A DNA stretch of 64,000 bases from Epiperipatus broadwayi (GCA_028023455.1 JAQFVV010012442.1:1462903-1526902); one strand, 5' to 3'; counted from the first letter of the stretch, positions 1 through 12,457 are shown. A program made the numbers and translations. The notes: generated from the sequence alone by a model not told the origin.

Positions 1-240
1 ATCCATCATTTTTGAATGCAAATTATTAAAAGATATTTGACAAATCTTTTTATATTCATATAAATAATCAATATTATTAATGTAAATAAAATGATTTAAT
101 GTTCTTAAATACTTTCTATTATAAAACAGCAAATACTTAACTTAGTCAGTTATATAACAAAGTATTATATTTTTTTAGATCATTTATAGATCTCACACTC
201 AATTTACATAACTTATTTATTTTAATAGAACAACAGTTAA

Positions 241-276
241 GAAACACTGCAGTGTTTCCAACACTGCAGTGTTTCC
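241..276. repeat. palindrome and partial second copy at the 5' edge of PLE-A
   Basis: Positions 241-258 are a perfect 18-base palindrome centred on CTGCAG. Its core is repeated immediately at 261-276. It lies just upstream of the first residues that match the PLE-A reading frame, so it probably marks the 5' truncation or insertion junction. No function is apparent. Confidence 0.6.
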
Positions 277-1830
277 AAGAATCTTTGCAAATATAAAATT
301 GCACAAAAATTGTTATCCATTAAGAGTAATTGTTGATTTTGGAGGTGTTTTTTTATTATAATGCTTGCAGATATATTGAAAAAATAATGCAAGATGTGCT
401 TGGATTTGGAGATTATACAATTTCATAATCATTTGATTTTATTAATAGGATTAAAAATGTAAAAATTAATAATAATGATGTTATGTGTACATTTAACATA
501 TCTGAAATGTATGGTTCAATTAATAGTATGGAATCAATAGAGAATATTGAAAGAGCTTTGTTTTTAAAATCTATAGATAATAATATTAAGAATTTTATTA
601 TTAATATATTAAAATTTGTAAATGATAATATATATGTTAGGTTTAATGATTGATTTTATAAAATGAATTATGGTTGGCTGATGGGTCTTCCGGTGGTATC
701 ACAGATGTGTATTTTTTTTATTTCTAGTTATGAGGTTAAGATATTGTCTCAGATAAAATATAAAGGAATTAAAGTATATTGTAGATATGTTGATGATATA
801 TTTATATGTGCACATAATAAAATAATAGTTAATTTGTTTGATGAGTTAAATATAATTAATAATGTAAGATGGGTGTTAAATGAAGAGAAGGAAGATTCTA
901 TAAAGTTTTTACATATATTTATTAAAAGAAATAATAATGTGTTTGATTATAACATGATTTTAAAGCCTGTGGAAATTAGGGGTTATATTCCATATATTTC
1001 TAAAGTTCATATGAGTCATAAATTAGCTGGTTTGAAGGCATTTTTGTTTAGAAATGATTATTTGTGCAAATTTATTAGTGATAAATTGAAAATATTAATG
1101 TATATATTATAGATATGTTGAATGTTGGTTATGGAAGGAATATTATTTATAATACAATTACAAAATATAATCAAAATAAAAGTAATAATAACAAAATATT
1201 AAGTAAATTAAAAAGTGATAAATGGATTTCTATTTCTTTTATATCTAATCAACAAGCTAAATTAATTAATAAACTTTATAGTGGTTTGTGTAGAATTTCT
1301 TTTTTCTCTTCAAATAATATAAATGATATGATAAATAACTCTAAAGCCCAGATTTCTCAGTTTGAATTAAGTTCTGTTATATATATGTTGGAATGTAGTT
1401 GTGGCATAAAATATATAGGGGAATCCACATGTACATTACAAAAATGATATAATGCTCATAAGCCATTATATAAATGTGTACAGAAAAAAAATATATCTTC
1501 GGTAAATATGAATACTCCATCAATTATATTTGATCATAATAAAACATGTAATTATGGTTTTAAATTTAATAATAGCGATATAAAAATTATTGAAATTGAA
1601 AGGTGTATTTCAAGACGTAAAATTAAAGAGGCAATGATGATATCTCGGAATAGAGATGGTTTAATGAATAAACAATTGGCTAATATAAAGACAACAGAAT
1701 TGTGGGAAATTTGAATAGATTGAATGATGGGTAATGCAAGTTTTTTTTATTTTTTGTACATTTGTATTAACAATTGATAAAGATTGTCAGTGAAACAATT
1801 GAAAGTACTTCTGGTAAAGAATATATTATT
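268..1830 (+). pseudogene. Penelope-like element family A, copy 1: broken RT + GIY-YIG endonuclease
   Basis: Decayed retrotransposon gene, recognised by near-collinear similarity to the open frame at 51146-52894 (-). Matching blocks run in order. An RT block with RIFANIKLHK and a VDFGG-like motif starts near 268. A second RT block (663-1112) has GLPVVSQM and the catalytic YVDDIF. The endonuclease block (1115-1447) has CSCGIKYIGES, a GIY-YIG signature. The conserved C-terminal tail is at 1508-1714. It is broken by a frameshift near 350, stops near 427 and 651, a frameshift near 1100 and a stop at 1445-1447, and the N-terminal part is missing. PLE enzymes reverse-transcribe their own RNA at an endonuclease nick. 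This copy cannot make a full protein. The 3' flank ends in a (TA)n tract, as in the other PLE-A copy. Confidence 0.9.
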
Positions 1831-1904
1831 TAATTTTGAATACTGTGTTAAATATATTTGTTTGAATTATTCTTATATGATTTAAAAATACAGACATTTA
1901 ATGG

Positions 1905-1907
<3 letters not shown>

Positions 1908-1972
<65 letters not shown>
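1908..1972. repeat. (TA)n microsatellite at the 3' end of PLE-A copy 1
   Basis: Two (TA)n runs separated by a short TCA interruption. The tract sits exactly where PLE-A-related sequence ends, the same position as the (TA)n beside the PLE-A copy at 50.9 kb. Confidence 0.9.
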
Positions 1973-1975
<3 letters not shown>

Positions 1976-1976
<1 letters not shown>

Positions 1977-2240
1977 CAATAGATGGTGTTTTACCAAAAC
2001 CACCAAAACAAGTGTAAAATTTGTTTACATAAACAACAAAATAGTCAGAATTAATTATCTCTTTCATTTGCTCACTCTCAGATCAGCTGATTTCAAGCTA
2101 TTTGCTATCATCAGTGAAGGATAGAGTTAGAAACTAGATCTAAACACTGACTCCAAGTGTTTATGCAAAATGTTTCTATCAGTTTGCAAGCATGAATTTT
2201 TAGACCGGTAAAATCTTCAAACTCAGCCTAACATGCCAGA
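1976..2240. repeat. 412-bp-period tandem repeat, unit 1
   Basis: This segment, starting TCAATAGATGG, recurs at 2388-2652 with scattered substitutions and small indels, so the offset is 412 bases. Both units carry the same hammerhead-like core on the minus strand. The part after that core, with ACTAGATCTAAA, resembles 21440-21600, which adjoins a well-formed hammerhead. Tandem terminal repeats holding ribozymes are typical of PLE pLTRs and of retrozymes; which applies here is not proven. Confidence 0.8.
2066..2130 (-). ncRNA. hammerhead ribozyme-like relic, unit 1
   Basis: On the minus strand the core CTGATGA is at 2114-2108, followed by a stem II of AGC/GCT with loop AAATA, then GAAA (2094-2091), then stem III ATC/GAT with loop AGCT, and C17 at 2081. 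Stem I is weak (TTCA with TGAG). The first position of stem II is a U.U mismatch instead of the usual G-C. Every core nucleotide is present, but the weak helices suggest a decayed ribozyme. Confidence 0.5.
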
Positions 2241-2387
2241 TATCTATATGGGTCTGATCTCAGTTCAGTTTCGCCACATAGTCAAAGTCTCTGCAATATA
2301 TATCATTGCAAAAAAACATTAAAGATACATTTATGAAAAAACAAAAACAAGTTATTCATGTAACTTGCTATAACTTGATATTTATAA

Positions 2388-2652
2388 TCAATAGATGGTG
2401 TTTTACCAAAACCACTGAAACAAGGTAAAATTTGTTTACATAAACGACAAAAAAGTCAGAATAAATTATTTATTTCATTTTCTCACTCTCAGATCACCTG
2501 ATTTCAAGCTATTTGCTATCATCAGTGAAGGATAGAGTTAGAAACTAGATCTAAACACTGACTCCAAGTGTTTATGCAAAACGTTTCTATCAGTTTGCAA
2601 GCATAATTTTTTTAGATGAGTAAAGTCTTCAAACTCCGCCTAACAAGACATT
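2388..2652. repeat. 412-bp-period tandem repeat, unit 2
   Basis: Second copy of 1976-2240. The spacer between the units (2241-2387) is not duplicated. Immediately after this unit comes a fragment of the PLE-B 3' tail, the same neighbourhood as at 21.3-21.9 kb. Confidence 0.8.
2477..2541 (-). ncRNA. hammerhead ribozyme-like relic, unit 2
   Basis: Same architecture as the relic in unit 1: CTGATGA (2525-2519), the AGC/GCT stem II, GAAA (2505-2502), stem III ATC/GAT with loop AGGT, and C17 at 2492. The only change in the catalytic segment is in the stem III loop, so the fold survived duplication. Confidence 0.5.
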
Positions 2653-2654
2653 GA

Positions 2655-2769
2655 ATATGTGGTGAAACTTTAGGTTGTGTTTTAATATTATTTTTATTGC
2701 TGGTCTGGTTTAATTTTGGATTTGGGGTAGTTTTGATTTTATATTGACTAATTTAGCTTTATGCTTGTA

Positions 2770-2775
<6 letters not shown>
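2655..2775 (+). mobile_element. PLE-B 3' tail fragment
   Basis: Contains GTGAAACTTTAGGTTGTG, then a GCTGGTCTGG and GGATTTGGGGTA block, ending ATGCTTGTAATG. It is similar in order to the non-coding tail after the PLE-B coding remnant at 26357-26540. It is truncated on its left side and followed by (TA)n(TG)n at 2772-2829. Confidence 0.7.
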
Positions 2776-2833
<58 letters not shown>

Positions 2834-3248
2834 ATGAAGTATTTAATATTTTTAATTCACTAAATAGAGGTATTATTTTTTAATCAAGTATAACAACAAA
2901 ACTGAAGTTATTATAGGTAATGTACAATAAATGGGAAAGATAGATTTTGAATAAATTATAGCACATATTGTAATTCCAATGTGTTTGTTACAAAACCTAG
3001 CTCTATAAAGAATTATATTTTAAAAATGTTCAGTGCTTGTGTTTACGGGCTTTATAAATAAAAGTAAATCTGAATTTACTTGTGGACCAAAAAATATTTG
3101 AGAAAACTATTGAGAAAAAATGTTAACTGCAAAAACATGTTTTTATTTACTGTGAATATGAATAGAGTTTAAATGAAATGGTATTAAATTATTATTACTA
3201 AGGTTTGTCTGTATATAATTAGTTTTATTAACTGTGTAAAATACTAAG

Positions 3249-3249
<1 letters not shown>

Positions 3250-3323
<74 letters not shown>
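3250..3323. repeat. (TA)n microsatellite, about 74 bp
   Basis: Pure TA dinucleotide run in anonymous AT-rich sequence. Confidence 0.95.
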
Positions 3324-3326
<3 letters not shown>

Positions 3327-6300
3327 CTCTTTTCTATAGGTTAGTAATAGTTCATAACAGTCAATTACTAAAAATTTTAAATTTTAGAATATGTTCTTTT
3401 AATACATTAATTATAGTTTGTCAATTATATTTTTAAAGTGCAATTTAAAGCTAAAGAAAATACGTGGTAAATAAAATTATAGCGAATTATTTAAAAAGTA
3501 GTTAAGTGAAGTTTAAAATATTGTTTCATATGGTTGTAAAAGCTGGCCATATTAAATAAGACAGCTATAAAAATTAAAAGTATATTTAATAAATTTGATT
3601 TTAATAGTTTAAAACTGATAAGTTAATAAATACAGTGTTTAAATTTATAATCATATTTAATAGTCAAAATTAATATAATATATTTTAAAAATAAACTTTA
3701 TGATGGTGAGAATTGTATTTAATTCTATATTTTCTAAATTGTTCTTCCAAATTTTATAATTATTTTATATAATATAATAAGTGTAGCAATTTTATAAATC
3801 TAGGCAGAGAAATAGATTAAAAATCGTCTGTCAAAGTTATTAATCATGTGACTTGTATACTATATACTTTCAACACACGCTTGTTAGAATTTAATAACAA
3901 AGTTTGTATATTATAGAATTGGATAGAATTATTGCCTATCATAAAAGTAAATAGTATTAAACATTAAGTTAACTATCATATGTAATGTTTTAAATAATGT
4001 AATAAAGATTAATACAGTTAATAAAAAAATTAAATATTTTGTTTAAATAAAAATAGATAAATGGAATGGGTTATTAAAATTATTTTAAAAGTTATTTTAA
4101 AAGTTTAAATAGTTTTAATAAAATAATAATTGAAGTAAAAGTGGAATTTTAAATAATAGTTTAAGTTCATTACATCATAATTTCTAATTTTAAAGTTCAA
4201 TTCTACTTGAAATTGAAAATATGTAATTTTGTTCTCAAGCTAAAGTAAGAATTAACCAATAGGAATAGGTATTCTTTCAGACTATAAATATAATTTGCAC
4301 GGAGTTATTTAGGGAGATTAATAATGTATTGAAACCAAAGAAAGGTATATTAGCAGCTCTCAAAGAGATAGTATTTTTTTTTAATTTTTTATTTTAGTCA
4401 ATTTTTTTTAGTACGTTCCTATCGTTTTATTTGCAAAAAACTAATTGATAATTTTTAAAAGTATTTTTGCAAAAGAGGGTGTTAAAATATAATAATTTAG
4501 AAACTTCGTGGAAATGATTTTCTAATTTTTAAAGTACTTACCAGTCGTATTTTATCTAAAAGTTTAACCTAAGCTTCACAATAAAGGATGGATATACTAT
4601 GAAATAAAATGGATATAAGTTGTAATGCTGAAAAAATATTTGAAATATTTATTGATACAGATTTATTAATACTTCACCAGAGAACTGTTTTGGTATATAA
4701 AAAACCACAGCTTGGACATTATACGGAGTCTAAAAAAAAAAAAATGTATTGAAACGTATTATTTATAAGCCTATCCAAGATTTATTTTTTAAATAGTAAT
4801 AAAAAAATTACATTTCATGAATTATTTTATATAATATTATATCAAAAGGAGTAAAATGTTATATCCTTTCTGAAGGTAAAATTTTTAAAAAATATTTTCA
4901 AGAATTAAAGAAAGAACCCAGGAGAATATGTTACAGAAGCGTTTTTTGATATTAAAATATCCAGTCTTAGAATTATTTAAAAATGTATTTAGAAAAGATT
5001 TGTTTAAAAGTACTTGAAGTTTTTTTTTTAAAAGAGATTTATAAAAAATACCAAACGAAAGTTTAAATGTATTAAGAAGGAAACTTATATAAAAAAGTTA
5101 ACATATAGTTGAATAAAAGATGGATCCATAAAAATACAAATAGTACTTAAAAGTTTATCGGATAACTAAAGTTAAATTAGATGGAATATGCATGGATACG
5201 CCGGCAGAGAAAATACTTAAAAAAACTTTACGGGATTAATTAATATTATGATTTAATAATTATCGTCCTAAATACTAAAACCAAGGATTATTTTCTATAA
5301 ATTTTACTAAATGGATTAATAATTATTTTTATTTTAAACTTTAACGCGCTTGGAGGAGAACATTTTTAAAAACTCTAGAGAAAATAATAAACATTTTGGA
5401 CTTATCAGGAACTATCGTCAAGAAAAAAAGTAATTATAGTTTTGATTCCTTTTATTTTGTTAACCTAGTTTAAATCTAATTTTTTACATAAGATTAGGAA
5501 AAACATAAAAACATTAATTTATTAATATTAAAGTTTTATAATATAACAATCTAATAATTTAGCTAAAAATATTTTAATATAAAGTGTATGGGTGTAATTT
5601 TTTTTATATCTGCAATGGTCAAGTGGATAAAAAAAAAGCCTACTGAACACGATGACTAGATAAAAGTTATTGGTAATAATAATACCTATTGATAATTTAT
5701 AGTGTATATTTTTTTTTGTTTTCTTTAGATCATCCATAAATTGGAAGAATGACGTGTAAAAGTTTTTTTTATTTATATGTACCGCATTTCATACAACATT
5801 TTAAAAAACATTATGAGATAGGATTGAATTGAAAATATGCATACAACAATTTTTATTTTTTTTTATTAGTGATATAATCCAACATAACAAATAATTATGT
5901 GATTCTTTTAAAATTTTCATGTTATGGGATATTCAAATCTTGTCTAAGTAGATTGTATATGATTAGACATATCGAATAATGAAGTAAGCAGACTTTTCTT
6001 GTGTAACAGCTAGATTGTTTAACTATTAATGAATTTTATTTATTGTTTTGTAAATGCAGATAGTTATTTATCGATGTAAGATGTGGAAAATCTTGAGAAA
6101 TAATGTTGAAATAGTGGCTTGGAAGTACTTAGTGAACAGGAAACCAAGATGATGTTTAAAAAATAGGATATTATAAGGAATGGAAATAATATTTAGTCTT
6201 TATGTGAATATCAGCATAGTTAACAAAGCCCTATGACTGATACAAATTTTATTTGGACAGTGTTTATATTTTTTTAAATATTTGATGTTCTAATAAAGCT

Positions 6301-7216
6301 GAAAAAATAGCTTTAACATTGTCCCTGTATTAGAGGATATTAGGCAGGTAAATGTCATACCTCTTCGCACTGTGCCATGATTTTGAGATATGTTAAGAGT
6401 AATACTCTAGCTTTCTTCCTTAATCGTATGCATCTGTTTTTGCTTTCTTTATTTCATGTAACTGCATGGTTCAGTAAGATATGTTTAAGAGAAATGATAA
6501 ATAATTTAGAACTTAGGTTATGCTATCGATTTGTATAAGATTGGTTTATTTGCTTAGAAGGAATAGGACGTTATAACTTAAAATTGAAGATCCAAAGTAT
6601 CCTAAGGAAAGAAAAGAATCATAGAATATATTTTGAATTTTATTTCGGAAATGAAATATAAACTTTCTTAAAATAAAGTATCTAAACAAAGATATTTTCT
6701 TTAAAGTGATAATAATTTTAAATGCTTTAGTATTATTTTTTTCAAGAGAAAAATAAGTATTGCATATTTTTAAAATACAATTGTACAAAGTAAATTATGT
6801 AAACAATATGCATAGTATATTTTTTTTATTGATTAACAGAAATATATTGATGATTACACTTATATCATACTAAAGTAAGGCTTAAAGAAGAATATATTAT
6901 GACTAGTAAACACTGTGTGATAAATACTAAAATCTAGTACTGAATTTTGGATAATATTTTGTGTAACATCTTTGACTTTGCAAGATGAAATTTTTTTTAT
7001 ATTTTGAGAAATCCATACTCATTATAAAATTTTGTTTTCTATAGAATGTTTTCTAAGTATAATTTTTTTAAAAAAAGATACTTTAATAATATTAAGGATA
7101 AAATGCTGTTGCTAAAAAAGTAGATAAATATATTTGTAATAAGTTAACCATAATGAGAAACCAAATAGTAACAATTTTTTCAAATTTTGTCTTAAATCTA
7201 AATAAAGATATAATTG

Positions 7217-7217
<1 letters not shown>

Positions 7218-7300
<83 letters not shown>

Positions 7301-7330
7301 TATATATATATATAAAATATATATATATAT
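7218..7330. repeat. interrupted (TA)n microsatellite
   Basis: Three TA runs separated by AATTA and AAAATAA interruptions. Open frames across it encode only isoleucine-tyrosine repeats and are not genes. Confidence 0.95.
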
Positions 7331-8372
7331 TATAAACCGGTTAATCAAACTGTAAAGTAAAACAGTTAAGGATATCCACTGTAAATAGTGTAAATAAATT
7401 GTTTATTTATTTGTTGTTAGTAATAAACTTTGTTAAATTTTGTTATTTCAAAAATTTTGTGTCCGAGTTATTTATTTCTCCACATCGCTGCATGAAATCA
7501 CGATATATGCATAATAATTGAAACAAATATATAATTTTGCACTAAAGATAAATAGAGAATTATTTTAAGAATTTTAAATATTTTATTGGTATTCATTATA
7601 ATTAAATAATCATAATCTTACATTATTTTATTGGTCATAAATCAGTTATCACAATATTATATTAAATTATATGCTATCAGTTGCCACACATATTTTGTTT
7701 ATCAGATTATTAAAATGATACCACGTATTTATTATATCATTACGTAAAGATATAAGATCATATTATATTATTTCATTATTTTATTATGGTAATAAAATTA
7801 TAGTAAAAAGAAAAGATATACAGAATTAGTTAAACAATGAAGAATATTATTACTGTTATTTATTATTATTAGTTTAAGTGTAGTAGATTATGACATAAAA
7901 TCCCTACTCATATTTTACTACCTTATTTTTATTAACTTAGAATAAACTTTATGAACCTGAGATTATTTTATTGAGCTAGATTATTACAAATAGAAGATTA
8001 AGACTTAATTATTAGTTTGATCTTAGTGAGTAGAAGTTATTAAAGTCATAAGAATACTATGAGTTTGTTATTTGACATAGTAACAAAGGGGGGATAGTGT
8101 TCTTATGCCATTGAGGAAGTATCTTGTGGGATATTGGCTCAATGTAATCTATCTTGTCACCTGTATTTTCACTTCAAGTCTCATGAAAATATTAAATATT
8201 TATTTAATTTATTTTTATAAACTGAACCTTATTCGTATTTTAAATTTGAGCTAGTGAAATATTTTAATTTTAATGCTGAATATTTTAGTTATTAATTATT
8301 AACTGAGATAGAATCCATTTTATTTCATATCATATATTATCTGGAAGTGAGGATGCACAAGATTACAGGTTA

Positions 8373-8416
<44 letters not shown>

Positions 8417-8448
8417 ATAGAATATATATATATATATATATCATCATT

Positions 8449-9455
8449 ATCAACCATTATCAATCTACTGCAGGATGAAGGTCTCTCCAAGTTTAATCCA
8501 TCTTCTCCGATCTTTAGCTTCTCTTCTCCACATCACCCCTGCACACTTTCTTATTTCATCCATCCATCTCACAAGTGGTCTCTTTCTGGGTCTTTTACAA
8601 TCTCTTGGAATCCAGTTTAAAATTTCAATTGTCCATCTATTATCATCTCTTCTAGCAACATGTCCAGCCCAACTCCACTTCAATCTTTTAATTTTTTCAA
8701 TGATGTCAGTAACACCTGTTTGTTCTCTTACCCATACATTGTGTTTTCGATCTCTTCTTGTTACTCCCAATATACACCTCTTCATACTTCTTTGAGTGGT
8801 CTGAAGTCTCTGTATTGCTCTTCTATTGAGTGTCCAAGTCTCAGATCCATAAGTAAGAACTGGTAAAACACATTTGTTAAAATCCTTCCTTTTCAAACAC
8901 ATAGGCATATTTCCTTTTAGTATCAAGTTATTTCTACAAAAAGCACTCCAACCAAGTTTAATTCTATGATTAATTTCCTCCATTATGTTTCCATCTGTAT
9001 TAATAATCTGACAAAGGTATTTGTAACTGTTAACTTCTTCTAATTCATCCTAATCAATCTTTATTTTTATATTTTGAGCAAACCGATTAAACATTACTTT
9101 AGTCTTTTTAACATTTATCTTTAGTCCTACTTTCCTACTTTCATCTGATAACTCCTGCAACCTTTCCTGCAGCTCTGAAGCATTATTTGCAAAAACAACT
9201 ACATCATATTAAAATCTAAATGACTTAAATAATCTCCATTTACTTTCACTCCTTTAGTTTCCCATTTTAATCCACAAAATACTTCTTGCAGCACTGCTGT
9301 AAAAAGGTTTGGAGATATGGAGTCACCTTGTCTTACATCTTTCTCAATGTTGACTATCCCAGTATCATTATATAATCTAATTGTTACTGTTGCATTTTTA
9401 TATATATATTCTTTAAAATATGACAATATCCTGGATCTATACCTTGATGATCCAA
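8449..9455 (-). pseudogene. RTE-type LINE, 5'-truncated reverse transcriptase fragment
   Basis: The minus strand encodes the C-terminal half of a non-LTR reverse transcriptase. The upstream block (9426-9199) has VRQGDSISPNLFTAVLQEVF, an RT finger/palm motif. The expected FADD catalytic box near 9210-9190 is broken by a frameshift and a stop, with VVVFANNAS continuing in another frame. The downstream block (8983-8465) has LPVLTYGSETWTLNRRAIQRL and GHVARR, the conserved region after the RT domain in RTE elements. The stop is followed by a short 3' end TTGATAATGGTTGATAATGATGATA, the tandem-trinucleotide tail usual in RTE, then (TA)n. The endonuclease half is absent. 5' truncation is the normal outcome of target-primed reverse transcription. 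Inactive. Confidence 0.9.
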
Positions 9456-9462
9456 TGCTTTA

Positions 9463-9511
<49 letters not shown>

Positions 9512-9517
9512 GCATTG
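9454..9517. repeat. inverted repeat flanking a (TA)n tract
   Basis: CAATGCTTTAAT (about 9455-9466) and its reverse complement ATTAAAGCATTG (about 9505-9516) flank a (TA)n core. The left arm is the 5' edge of the RTE fragment, so the right arm is an inverted copy of element sequence. Confidence 0.85.
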
Positions 9518-9518
9518 A

Positions 9519-9533
9519 GATTATAGGGAGGGT

Positions 9534-9573
<40 letters not shown>

Positions 9574-9588
9574 ACCCTCCCTATAACC
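9519..9588. repeat. second inverted repeat flanking a (TA)n tract
   Basis: TTATAGGGAGGGTTAA and its reverse complement flank another (TA)n run. The right arm is the outer end of the left element Y LTR; the left arm is an inverted copy of it placed beyond the microsatellite. Confidence 0.85.
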
Positions 9589-10667
9589 TCCATCTTCTTC
9601 ATTTATTTACTTTATTATATTTATAATTGCCCAGGCACCAATTATACCAATATAGAATAAAATTATAATTATAAATTATATTTAAACTTATTTTAAAGGT
9701 TTTATATTGTAATTATTCTATGGCTTAGCTCAGTTGACATTATAGGATATGGTCTTTATATATGAGGCCAACAATGATGATAAAAAAAAATGTCTATAAA
9801 CAATAATACTATAAGGTTAATTTAAATATATTCAGAGCATCTATTCAATACTAAAACTGTTGCAAAATTGACAATTATTACATTTATTACAGTATAGACA
9901 ATGATGAGAATTGGGTATCTTTTTATCCAGATCACCAACTATTCTAAGCAAAGTAAAATATATTATTAGCATTGTAATACTGAGATTTATTACCACCAGA
10001 CAAAGTAAATAAAACTTGACTTATATTGACAAACTTATATCTTCTATAACTATGTTATGTTAACCAGATGTGTGGGTGTGTGTGTGTGGAAATGGAAAAT
10101 CGAACATACATATAATCAAGCAATTCATATGGGCTATTTATTCAATATAACATTTATTAATATAAAATCAAAAATAAACAATAACTAAAAAAATATATTA
10201 TGTATACACCTTGTTAACCAATTACATCTCTTTTATGGTAAAATCAAAATTGACTACTATTTAATATGTTAATCATATATTTTCAAATATGTGCATTTGA
10301 TTATATTGTAAATATAATGTATTTCTGAAACCTATTTTATTAGATTATTTATAGAACTTGGATGATGCCATAAATCAATCTTCTTTTATACATATAATAA
10401 AAATTTATACAACACATATCTGTTATAATCAACGTATACAATCTACCACTAACTATACAAAACGATAGACAAGCATGGAAAAAAACCAACCAAATACTTA
10501 TCCTTATACTTATAAACGTGACAGTTAATTAATATCTCCAAACCCAATCTAAATAATCTACTCATCTCTGACCATTTGTACCTTCAACTTATAACAGACA
10601 CAGTTTTAATTCTTTATTTTTTTAAATAAAGTTCATTAGCGAAATTAAGCATAATAAATACAATTAA

Positions 10668-10733
<66 letters not shown>

Positions 10734-12219
10734 TTATAGCATCATGCACACACTCGAATATATATAATCACCTATAGTATAATTTCTAGATCATACAAAA
10801 TATATTATATTATAATATATAAGAAGTTACATTCTTTTGTTTTTTAAAAGAAAAACGAAAACAAAAATAGGTTGTACATCTATTGTAATCAATAAAAAAA
10901 AATATTTGTCAATATCCCATTATTACATGTTAAGTTTATTTTTTTTTAAAAAAAATTGAAAGTTGAAAGAAACATACATATTAATTTCAAAGATGATAGT
11001 AAATTATAACATAAAAAAATGTCTATCTGATTGTTAAGCATAATTTGTTAAGAATGATAAGAGGTTTTTTTTATCCTAGAATTCTGTGACGGGCATTAAA
11101 AAATGACATTTGCATGCATTGAAATTATTTAACTATATATACACGAATAGCAAAGTTATACAGTAGAAAATTATCTTCTTGATATAAAATTAAGGAGATA
11201 TTTTTTTTTTCATTTTAAATTTTAATTTGCAGAAGATTGATAGGAAATGATTAGAATTGAATATGAAGCATTTGATTCTAGCATTTAACAAGAAAAATTT
11301 ATCCAGCTTTACTTTAAATAATTTTGTCATTTTAATATTATTTACTTTTGGCAATACTTTAGAATAAATTATAATGACTTATCTTATGTGACATCCAGGT
11401 ATTTTTAAAGGTAGTAAACTTGAACCATTGTTTGACAGAAATTTGAAACTGATTTCCCTCTGGGTCTATCTCTTCGTGGTTTTATTACTCCAGTAGTATC
11501 ATAGAAATTTTTCATAAATATATCATTAGAATCCTTGCAATGTTTTTTTTTTATTTGTTGTAATACTTTCAGAGAGTTTTTTGTTAATTTTAAGTTGTTT
11601 TTTTATACATTTTTCCTTTGGAAATTTTTACTTTCTTCAAGTTTTTAAACTCTTTGTCTCTCTTCACTCATGCCCTCTGTGTTTCTATGATAATCAACTT
11701 TGGAAGCTTGCCAGAAATATTATTTATAAAAATTTTAACAATACAATATTTGACTATAATAAACATAATAATAAAAAAATATTACATATTAATTATTAAT
11801 TATAGAAATGTTATTTACTATTACAAATAATCTTTATCATTTTTGAAACATAAGATTCTAAGACAATATATAGTCAGTAACTTATAAATAAAATATAGAA
11901 AAGAAAATTGTAAATAATAATATATTTATGCATCTGCCTATTATGACATGTAAATCCTCTACTATACACAAATATCTACCACTAAACATGTAGTCCAAAA
12001 CTCCACCAATCAATATACCCATCTAAAATTTTAATTTTTTTAAAATCGTAATTTTAACTAGCAAATTACATCACAATTTAAGTTTAGTTTTCCTAAAAAC
12101 TCAATTTTAAATATTAAATTATATCACAATTCATTTTTCTCAACTAATTACCTTTAGCCATTGTTAGCACAAATGTGACCTTCCCACATTTCTTTCTGGT
12201 GCCAACCTGGAAGGTTACA
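9571..12219 (-). mobile_element. element Y, left (3') long terminal repeat, about 2.65 kb
   Basis: The sequence 9576-9765 and 10416-12219 reappears in order at 16386-18300, with about 650 bases (9766-10415) missing from the second copy. The two copies lie in the same orientation around 12220-16381. Read on the minus strand, this copy starts TGTAACCTTCC at 12219, next to a polypurine tract on the internal side, as expected of the 3' LTR of a minus-strand LTR retroelement. The outer end (GGAGGGTTAA on the minus strand) lacks a clean CA. It contains an (AAT)n array at 10669-10732. No RT or integrase is visible. Solitary repeats flanking unrelated DNA is the alternative reading. Confidence 0.7.
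10669..10732. repeat. (AAT)n microsatellite
   Basis: About 21 AAT units inside the left Y LTR. The right LTR has only a few units at the corresponding place (about 16850-16865), so the array expanded or contracted after duplication. Confidence 0.95.
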
Positions 12220-12233
12220 ATCCTTCCCCCTTA
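12220..12233 (-). promoter_or_regulatory. polypurine tract of element Y
   Basis: The minus strand reads TAAGGGGGAAGGAT immediately before the LTR start TGTAACC. A purine run abutting the 3' LTR is the usual primer for plus-strand DNA synthesis in LTR retroelements. Confidence 0.6.
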
Positions 12234-12457
12234 TGAAAGAAAAATAAATTGGATAAACAACAATCAATATTAATAGCACATCAAATTTTACATTAAGATC
12301 ATTCCTCAATTAGAAAAATATGTCTATCAAAAAACATAAAACAATAAAACATTTAATGCTTTTACAAACACTTGTTTCTATTATATTTAAGAAACATTAA
12401 ATAAGTAATGAGAAAAAAATAACTACATTCTATATTCAACAATATAGATAATTTTTA

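Larger units (their letters stand above)
2831..8370. other. AT-rich region with no recognisable gene
   Basis: No reading frame with a recognisable family motif. The stretch holds (TA)n tracts at about 3250-3323 and 7218-7330 and many A/T homopolymers. A short open reading of about 40 codons around 4610-4735 (+) is unassigned. A purine run at about 8084-8095 precedes a TGTT and could be the edge of a lost LTR element, but nothing else supports this. Confidence 0.6.

Noticed and set aside
1-240. Possible start of PLE-A coding sequence
   Set aside because: No match to the PLE frame before about 268; only AT-rich DNA is visible.
1775-1815. PLE-A tail TTGATAA...GTGAAAC as another U3-A8 hammerhead
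   Set aside because: The corresponding sequence in the intact PLE-A copy lacks GAAA and the stems, so the resemblance is not conserved.
1858-2124. Open frames with long Ile-Tyr repeats here and at 7153, 21605, 54491, 61400 and 63732
   Set aside because: They are translations of (TA)n microsatellites extended into flanking DNA; no motif and no conserved frame.
8475-8866. Plus-strand frames of 106 and 68 codons over the RTE fragment
   Set aside because: Antisense shadows of the minus-strand RT; the minus-strand translation carries the conserved motifs.
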